A DNA stretch of 64,000 bases from Acidobacteriota bacterium (GTDB lineage: Bacteria; Acidobacteriota; Terriglobia; Bryobacterales; Bryobacteraceae): assembly GCA_025353165.1 (NCBI GenBank), contig JANXRE010000019.1, positions 96,971 to 160,970 of the forward strand, read 5' to 3'. Position numbers and translations under genes: made by a program. This document shows, piece after piece, positions 58,723 to 64,000 of the stretch; positions within the stretch are counted from its first letter, which is position 1, and the number at the start of each line of letters is the position of its first letter. Below the pieces are notes generated by a model. The model saw only the letters and a list, made by a program, of their open reading frames with translations, was not told the DNA's origin and did no database searches.

Positions 58723-58876
58723 ATGCAGTTGCTTGTCACGCTGCAGCCTGATGAAACCGGAATGCTTGTCGCGGAGCGCCCGTCAATTCCCGACACGGAC
58801 GGAAGGCGAGGCCCTGAACAATATCCGGGAGGCTATCGCAGGCTGCCTGGCGGCACGCGCCACTGGGGGTCGCTGA
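58723..58876 (+). pseudogene. HicB-like antitoxin remnant
   Basis: ATG 58723 reads MQLLVTLQPDETGMLVAERPSIP, the HicB N-terminal strand set. Then the frame changes and TRTEGEALNNIREAIAGCLAAR follows in the next frame to a TGA at 58874. The normal GCxSQG link between the halves is missing, so a small deletion removed ~6 codons and shifted the frame. No hicA toxin is found on either side. A solitary, broken copy. Confidence 0.65.
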
Positions 58877-59066
58877 GCTTTTTGCGAAACAAAGCCATTT
58901 TCGGTGGACGTGGCGGCGGTTGGCGGCGATTTGTTTGGCCCAAGGCCACAACCGGGGATGAAACATTACAAGGTTTTGATTCTATGAGGGTTTAAGGACC
59001 GCGTCTTTCGAACGGCCAGCCCACTGACGGAGGCCCAAAAAGCGGAAATTCGGCAACAGCGTTACA
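58877..59066 (+). other. Unassigned segment with coding-like reading
   Basis: Two frames over 58880-58995 are open and protein-like (RNKAIFGGRGGGWRRFVWPK and, in another frame, FCETKPFSVDVAAVGGDLFG). I cannot assign it. It could be a fragment of a mobile or repeated element, or a leader region of the next operon. Only one copy was noticed in this window. Confidence 0.3.
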
Positions 59067-60335
59067 ATGCTCTTTCGTCACATGCGTACGTGGTTTGTGG
59101 TTTCGCTTTTGGTTACGGGGGTTGTTCCGGCGGTTGGCCAGCGCCTCGAACCGGCCGGGTGGTGGGCGGGCGATGCCCACGTGCACCTCGATTGCGGCGT
59201 CGCCAGTGGAGATCCTGTCACGACGGACTATCTGCTGGAAGCCATGAAGGTCAATAATCTCGCCGTCATTTCGGTGCTGGCGGACATGGGCAACGGCGAG
59301 GTTCGGGATGCGGCTCGGGATTTGCCCCGGGTCAACGGACGCGACGACCCGCTGTCGCGTCCGGACCGCATTCTGCATTGGGATGCCGAGTGGCACTTCG
59401 ATCCGCGCGGAGTGACTTTCGAGCAGAAGGCGATCGGCGGCCATTTAATCGTGCTCGGTCTGCGGCATGCGGAGCGCAGGTTCTCGGAGTACACGTACCC
59501 GATTCTGGATTGGGCGTCCAGCCAGCATGCCATCGTTGGGTTTGCTCACATGCAGTATCTTCCAAGCGGTTTGCCGGGCGAACTGGATTGCTGCGCGCCC
59601 TTGGAGTACCCGGTGGAAACGGCATTGGGCACGGTAGCTTTTGTGATGGAGGATGTGGACGGCTCCGACACTGCGATAGCGGCTTACTACCGGCTGCTCA
59701 ATTGCGGATTCCGGCCTGGGCTCGCCGCGTCGACCGACTTCCCCTGTAACGCTCGAAAGGCCATCGGTTCGCTGCTGACCTATGCTCTTGTTCCGGGCCG
59801 GTTGACATATCAACGGTGGATCGAGGCCGTCGGCAAGGGACACACCGTGGTGTCGCGTAACGGCCATAAGGAATTCCTGGACGTGAAGGTGAATCGGTGG
59901 GCGGCGCCGGGTGACGAGGTCCGGTTGCAACGGCCCGGATCGGTGACTGTCGAGGTGAAATGGTCGGCAACGGAGAAGCTGCCGGGTAAGTTGGAACTGG
60001 TTCGGAACGGCGTGGTGATCGCCAGCCGGCGGGATTCCGTCCTTCACGAGACGGTCGATTTCCAGCGGAGCGGATGGCTGTGTGCGCGGGTAATGGATGC
60101 CCGCGGTCATCGGGTTCATTCCGCGGCAACGTTGGTGACGGTCGGCGGCGCGCCGGTGCGCACGAGCGCGGCGGATGCCGAGTTCTTTATTCGGTGGATC
60201 GACAACCTGATTGCGAAAACCACACCACCGGGCGATTGGAGCATCTACTTGACCCATGATCGCGAACAGGCCCACGCACGTTATCTCAAAGCCCGTGAGA
60301 TCTACAAGACCATCGCTGCGGAGGCGTCCAGGTGA
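59067..60335 (+). CDS. Secreted CehA/McbA-family PHP metallohydrolase
   Basis: 422 residues from ATG 59067; ATG 59082 (MRTWFVVSLLVTGVVPAVG) gives a cleaner signal peptide and may be the true start. After the signal comes the metal site WWAGDAHVHLDCGVASGDP (H-x-H), later WDAEWHFDPRG, IVGFAHMQYL and LAASTDFPCNA, which supply the remaining PHP-type ligands. The C-terminal third is a beta-sandwich (VTVEVKWSATEKLPGKLELVRNGVVI). CehA/McbA proteins hydrolyse varied esters, and many secreted ones have no known substrate. Its stop overlaps the next GTG. It opens a sugar-related operon. Confidence 0.85.
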   Translation: MLFRHMRTWFVVSLLVTGVVPAVGQRLEPAGWWAGDAHVHLDCGVASGDPVTTDYLLEAMKVNNLAVISVLADMGNGEVRDAARDLPRVNGRDDPLSRPDRILHWDAEWHFDPRGVTFEQKAIGGHLIVLGLRHAERRFSEYTYPILDWASSQHAIVGFAHMQYLPSGLPGELDCCAPLEYPVETALGTVAFVMEDVDGSDTAIAAYYRLLNCGFRPGLAASTDFPCNARKAIGSLLTYALVPGRLTYQRWIEAVGKGHTVVSRNGHKEFLDVKVNRWAAPGDEVRLQRPGSVTVEVKWSATEKLPGKLELVRNGVVIASRRDSVLHETVDFQRSGWLCARVMDARGHRVHSAATLVTVGGAPVRTSAADAEFFIRWIDNLIAKTTPPGDWSIYLTHDREQAHARYLKAREIYKTIAAEASR

Positions 60336-61723
60336 AGCTTGCGGCGCTGGTTACGGTGTTCGCTCTCGGAGGGCTGGCTCAGACCGCTCGCATCACGGTG
60401 AATCCCTCGGAACGTTTCCAGGTCGTTGACGGGTTCGGGCTGAACTTTACCGGGCCTTATTTCCGCGACGACCAGAAGCCGATGTTCGACATGTTCATCA
60501 ACGACCTTGGCGCCACGATGTTTCGCGTGGTTCCGTACTTGGTCTACAGCGATTGGGAAGTGGTCAACGACAACGACGATCCGAACGTGATGAATTGGGA
60601 GTACTACAACGACCGCTACTCCACGCCGATTTTTGAAGCTACCTGGAATGCGATTCGCTATCTCAATTCGAAAGGCATCCGGCCGGTTATCGGGCTGATG
60701 GGGCCCGTGCCCGAGTGGATGCTGGCCAAGGAATCGAGCCCTCCGGCTCACAGCGTCTGCAATGGGGCCAGCAGGATTCCACCGCTCGCGCCGGCGATGT
60801 ACGGCGAGTTCGCGGAGGAGGTGGTCTCAATGGCCATGTACGCCCGCTTCCACGAGCATTTGGACTTCGAGTACTTCAGTCCGTTCAACGAGACGGACTG
60901 CTATCCGGCGGAGGGGCCGCGCGTGGATCCCGGGGAAGCGCCCAAGGTTCTGGAGGCGGTGGCGCGCCGTCTTAAGAAAGAGGGGATGGGGGATGTGAAG
61001 CTGGTTGTCGCGGACCAGGCGATCATCACCAACGATTACGTTACGCCGATCCTGAACGATGCGGAGTTGATGAAGCAGGTGGGGGCCTTCGGCCTGCACA
61101 CGTATGGGGAAGACTCCGTGGGACCGCAGGTGGGGCGCGTGAAATCCAGCGCCTATTCGCATGTGCCGGTTTGGCTGACTGAATATGGCGACCTCAACGA
61201 TGAGGACAAGAGCGCCGGGAACGATTGGGCGCGGTTTTCGCTGGCGGCCAACCGGCGGGCTTTGACGGCGCTCAACCAGGGGGCCACGGCCGTTTTCTAT
61301 TTCGACGCGTTCGACGATTACGAAGAGTGCGCGCGGCGGCTGACGTTTTATGGCTTGTTCAGCAGCGCGGGCCACGTCTACGCACCCAGGAAGCGGTATT
61401 ACGCCACGCGGCAGCTCTACCATTTTGTGCGGCCCGGGTTTCAACGCATCGCCGCCGCGGGCGACACCGCGGGGCTGACGGTTTCCGCTTTTCGCGATGC
61501 GGCCACGGGGTCTTTGGTGGTTGTTGGCGTGAAGGAGCGCGGCCCGAACCGGTTGCAGATCGTCGTACCCGGACCGGGGCCCGATCGCTGGGATCTCTAT
61601 GTCACTACGAAGAGCTTGAATTGCGTCCAGTTGGATTCGCTGCCGGTCCATGATGGCGTGGCCCAGATGGAGTTGCCGGACGAAGCGGTCTTCACTCTCG
61701 TCGGCCGGAAGTCCGGCCAGTGA
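60332..61723 (+). CDS. Secreted glycoside hydrolase, clan A (GH30-like)
   Basis: 463 residues, GTG start inside the previous stop. Signal peptide LKLAALVTVFALGGLAQTA. A TIM-barrel follows: FQVVDGFGLNFTGPYF (the Q-x-x-D/E-G-F-G opening of GH30), FRVVPYLVYSDWE, IRPVIGLMGPVPEWML, the acid/base in YFSPFNETDC (N186-E187), HTYGED, and the nucleophile in VWLTEYGDL (E284). After ~375 a small beta domain (GSLVVVGVKERG, FTLVGRKSG) completes the GH30 layout. It probably acts on a glucoside, xyloside or galactoside in the periplasm or outside. Coupled to the ABC ATPase gene (GTGA). Confidence 0.85.
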   Translation: MKLAALVTVFALGGLAQTARITVNPSERFQVVDGFGLNFTGPYFRDDQKPMFDMFINDLGATMFRVVPYLVYSDWEVVNDNDDPNVMNWEYYNDRYSTPIFEATWNAIRYLNSKGIRPVIGLMGPVPEWMLAKESSPPAHSVCNGASRIPPLAPAMYGEFAEEVVSMAMYARFHEHLDFEYFSPFNETDCYPAEGPRVDPGEAPKVLEAVARRLKKEGMGDVKLVVADQAIITNDYVTPILNDAELMKQVGAFGLHTYGEDSVGPQVGRVKSSAYSHVPVWLTEYGDLNDEDKSAGNDWARFSLAANRRALTALNQGATAVFYFDAFDDYEECARRLTFYGLFSSAGHVYAPRKRYYATRQLYHFVRPGFQRIAAAGDTAGLTVSAFRDAATGSLVVVGVKERGPNRLQIVVPGPGPDRWDLYVTTKSLNCVQLDSLPVHDGVAQMELPDEAVFTLVGRKSGQ

Positions 61724-63129
61724 TCCAGGCGAGGAGTGTATCGAAATCCTTCCCGGGAGTGAAGGCCCTTGCGGACGTGTCGCTGGACGTTGCGCCGGGA
61801 CGGGTTCACGCGCTGGTGGGCGAGAATGGGGCGGGCAAATCGACCCTGCTGCGGATTCTCGCCGGGCAGCTTGCCGCGGATTCCGGCGAGGTTGTCCTGG
61901 CGGGGCGCGTCGCCCTAATCCACCAGGAGCTGACGCCCTTTCCGGAGCTGACGGTCGCGGAGAATATCTGCATGGGGCGCGAGCCAGTGGGGCGCTTTCC
62001 CGGATGGATCGACCGGGGCGCGCTGCGACGGCGAGCGGAAACACTGCTGGGACGGCTCGGCTGCGCCCTCGCACCCGGCCGGATCGTGCGGACCCTCAGC
62101 GTTGCGCAGATGCAGATGGTGGAGATCGCCCGGGCGCTCGCCAGGGAGGCCGATGCCGTCCTGATGGACGAGCCGACCTCCGCGCTGCCGGCTCATGAGG
62201 CCGAGGCTCTGTTCGCGGTGATCCGCGATCTGACGAGCCATGGCGTCGCCGTGGTCTACACGTCGCACAAGATGGATGAGATTTTTCGTATTTCGGACAC
62301 GGTCACGGTTCTGCGCGATGGGCAGCATGTCGGGACTCGTGCGATCGGCGAGGTGGACGAACAACAACTCATCGCCCTGATGGTGGGCCGGAAGTTGGAT
62401 GCGCCGCAGGCGGCCGGGGCCTTCGAGCGCGGCGATCCGGTGCTGCAGGTTTTCTTCGAGAACGTAAGCTTTGAGGCGCGCCGGGGCGAGATTGTGGGGA
62501 TCGCCGGATTGATGGGCGCGGGACGAACGGAGCTGGCTTGCGCCATTTTCGGCCTGGCTCCGGTGAAAGGCGAGATCCGGGTGAGCGGGCGGAGGGTGGA
62601 GATCCGCAGTCCGGCCGATGCGATCGCCGCCGGCATCGCCATGGTGACGGAGGACCGTAAGGGGTCGGGGATCGTTCCGGGAATGTCGCTGAAAGAGAAT
62701 CTGACGCTGGCGAGTCTCGGGCGCGTGTGCCACGGACCTTGGATCGATCGCCGCGCGGAGAATGAAACCGCGGATGGGCAGATCGAGGCTCTCGGAATTA
62801 AGGCTCGCCGGGATCAGGCGGTGGATTCGTTGAGTGGGGGAAATCAGCAGAAGGTCATGATCGCGAAGGCGCTGCTGACGCGGCCCGAGGTGTTGATTTT
62901 GGACGAACCGACTCGCGGAATCGATATCGGCGCGAAGGCCGAGGTGCACGGCATGATGCGCCGGCTGGCGCGGTCGGGGAAGGCGATCGTGATGATTTCT
63001 TCCGACATGGCGGAGGTCCTTGCTGTCAGCGATCGCATTCTGGTTATGAGGAGTGGCGAGTGGAGCGCGGAACTGGATCCGCGGCGGACAACGCAGGAGG
63101 AGATTCTCAAGTTCGCGATGCCGAACTAG
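61720..63129 (+). CDS. Sugar ABC transporter ATPase with two ABC domains (RbsA/MglA-like)
   Basis: 469 residues, GTG start. First ABC: GENGAGKST, signature LSVAQMQMVEIARAL, LMDEPTSAL, YTSHKMDEIF. Second ABC: degenerate Walker A GLMGAGRTELA, TEDRKGSGI, signature LSGGNQQKVMIAKAL, ILDEPTRGIDIGAKAEV. This is the full RbsA/MglA/XylG tandem. Such ATPases normally precede a permease (RbsC) and a binding protein (RbsB), but neither is in the next 870 bp; an IS630 fragment lies there instead. With the CehA and GH30-like genes it forms an operon for breakdown and uptake of a saccharide. Confidence 0.92.
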   Translation: MIQARSVSKSFPGVKALADVSLDVAPGRVHALVGENGAGKSTLLRILAGQLAADSGEVVLAGRVALIHQELTPFPELTVAENICMGREPVGRFPGWIDRGALRRRAETLLGRLGCALAPGRIVRTLSVAQMQMVEIARALAREADAVLMDEPTSALPAHEAEALFAVIRDLTSHGVAVVYTSHKMDEIFRISDTVTVLRDGQHVGTRAIGEVDEQQLIALMVGRKLDAPQAAGAFERGDPVLQVFFENVSFEARRGEIVGIAGLMGAGRTELACAIFGLAPVKGEIRVSGRRVEIRSPADAIAAGIAMVTEDRKGSGIVPGMSLKENLTLASLGRVCHGPWIDRRAENETADGQIEALGIKARRDQAVDSLSGGNQQKVMIAKALLTRPEVLILDEPTRGIDIGAKAEVHGMMRRLARSGKAIVMISSDMAEVLAVSDRILVMRSGEWSAELDPRRTTQEEILKFAMPN

Positions 63130-63191
63130 ATGCTCGTTCTGTTGGAAGCTAGTTCAGTCTATCGGCGGCGGAGCGGGAAAGATTGGAGTAA

Positions 63192-64000
63192 CTCCGTCGA
63201 TCTCGTAGCGCGGAGAAACGGCAGGTGCTTCGTGCCGCCATTCTGTTGGAGTGCGCCAATGGAATGAGTGACAACGCGGTCGCGGTTGCCTTGGGCGTGA
63301 ATCGCCGCATCCCCGGCGATGCGATCACCTGGGTGTTGCATTGTGCCTGCCAGAAGCCCAAGGACCTCGGCTACTCATACCAACTGTGGACGTACGCGCT
63401 GCTGCAAAGCCATGTACGGACCCATTGCCTGGCGGCGAGCCATCCCAGTTTGCTCGAACTGAGCCGGTCCAAACTGCATCGGATACTGACGCTGGGCGAG
63501 GTTCGGCCGCACAAGGTCCGCTATTACGTGGAACGCCGGGATCCGGAGTTTGAAAGGAAGACGATCGAGGTTCTGCACGTGTACAAGAACGTTGAAATCG
63601 TGAACGCCGGAATTGTGGAAGGCACACTGAGGAAGCCGTCTACAGTGACCCTCTCTTACGATGAGAAACCCGGGATTCAGGCGCTGGCGACGACTACGCC
63701 GGACCGACCGCCTGCGCCCAATCAGCACCCGAGTCATCTGCGAGATTACGAGTACAAACGGCTGGGGACGGTGTCGTTACTGGCCGGCCTGGATCTCCAC
63801 ACCGGCCGGGTTACGGAGATCGTCAGCGATCGCCATGCCAGCGTAGACTTCATCGCTCTACTGGGAAAACTCGATGCCGAGTATCCGGCCTCAGCCAGGA
63901 TTCGTCTGCCACTGGACAACCACTCGGCCCACATTTCCAAGGAAACACGAGCCTACTTGAATCTTCATCCGCAACGCTTCGAGTTCGTCTTCACGCCCAA
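63192..64000 (+). mobile_element. IS630-family transposase, internally deleted, cut by window end
   Basis: The frame is open from 63192 to the right edge. KRQVLRAAILLECANGMSDNAVAVALGVNRR is the first helix-turn-helix. It then jumps to IPGDAITWVLHCACQKPKDLGYSYQLWTYALLQSHVRTHC, which normally lies ~40 residues later, so an in-frame deletion is likely. LTLGEVRPHKVRYYVERRDPEFE and VTLSYDEKPGIQALATT (first D of the DDE triad, codon at 63660) and LPLDNHSAHISKETRAYL (second D, codon at 63915) are IS630/Tc1 hallmarks. The Glu is beyond the window. No inverted repeats were identified between 63130 and 63191. No clear start codon or ribosome site is seen. Confidence 0.82.

Noticed and set aside
58874..58876. 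TGA after the HicB remnant read as a second selenocysteine codon
   Set aside because: The HicB-like sequence ends naturally there, the downstream reading has no conserved redox motif, and no SECIS-like hairpin with a loop G was found.
1..64000. CRISPR arrays, tRNA or rRNA genes
   Set aside because: No regularly spaced direct repeats, no tRNA-like cloverleaf with CCA-proximal T-arm sequence and no rRNA motifs were noticed; a tRNAscan or Infernal run would settle this.

Overview
The window reads like a chromosomal segment of an Acidobacteriota species, most likely close to Candidatus Solibacter / Bryobacter. This is inferred from high GC, many secreted TPR proteins, Tat-exported Gfo/Idh/MocA and DUF1080 proteins, a two-subunit RecB-like helicase/nuclease pair, a Kgd-type 2-oxoglutarate dehydrogenase and a UGA-containing selenoprotein. 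No 16S or other marker gene is present, so the placement is not proven. I saw no rRNA, tRNA or CRISPR array.\n\nLayout. 1-6.3 kb: end of an MFS transporter, a secreted TPR protein, miaA, a small secreted protein with a strong terminator, a frameshifted gene remnant, proline catabolism (pruA) and a YtxH protein. 6.3-12.7 kb: a DUF2007-like protein translationally coupled to an AddB-like nuclease and an AddA-like helicase. 12.7-21.7 kb: a Cys-rich zinc-ribbon protein, CbiX and a flavin reductase, then a cobalamin riboswitch that heads a corrinoid-uptake operon (TonB receptor, binding protein, ATPase, permease, small membrane protein) ending in a MacB-like ABC pair. 21.7-35.8 kb, minus strand: seven overlapping genes for an unassigned cell-envelope system (membrane-anchored beta-propeller, VIT-VWA protein, 2061-residue TPR protein, helical-repeat protein, membrane-anchored protein, penicillin-binding-like transpeptidase, SpoIID-like protein).\n\n35.8-48.4 kb: a Gfo/Idh/MocA oxidoreductase, a patch of decaying nuclease and toxin genes (NYN, DUF104-PIN), Kgd, a DUF1080-PHP fusion, a MarR/DoxX divergent pair with a palindromic operator, an HI0933-type flavoprotein and an S10 peptidase. 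48.5-54 kb: the conserved rpmH-rnpA-yidD-yidC-khpB-mnmE block behind a near-consensus promoter. Its last gene overlaps mnmE and is an iodothyronine-deiodinase-like selenoprotein with an in-frame UGA and a bacterial SECIS-like hairpin just after it. 54-64 kb: a PQQ dehydrogenase with a cytochrome c domain, a TRAP transporter, a HicB remnant, a CehA/GH30-like/RbsA-type sugar operon, and an internally deleted IS630 transposase that runs off the right edge where the sugar permease would be expected.\n\nThe two most interesting items are the deiodinase-like selenoprotein (53245-53943), which naive ORF calling splits in two, and the seven-gene envelope operon (21656-35772). Several short genes are frame-disrupted (4143-4365, 37179-37875, 38308-38771, 44379-44722, 58723-58876). 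These may be true decay or residual assembly indels. Several genes also carry a -10-like hexamer about 6 nt before the start codon, which suggests leaderless transcription.
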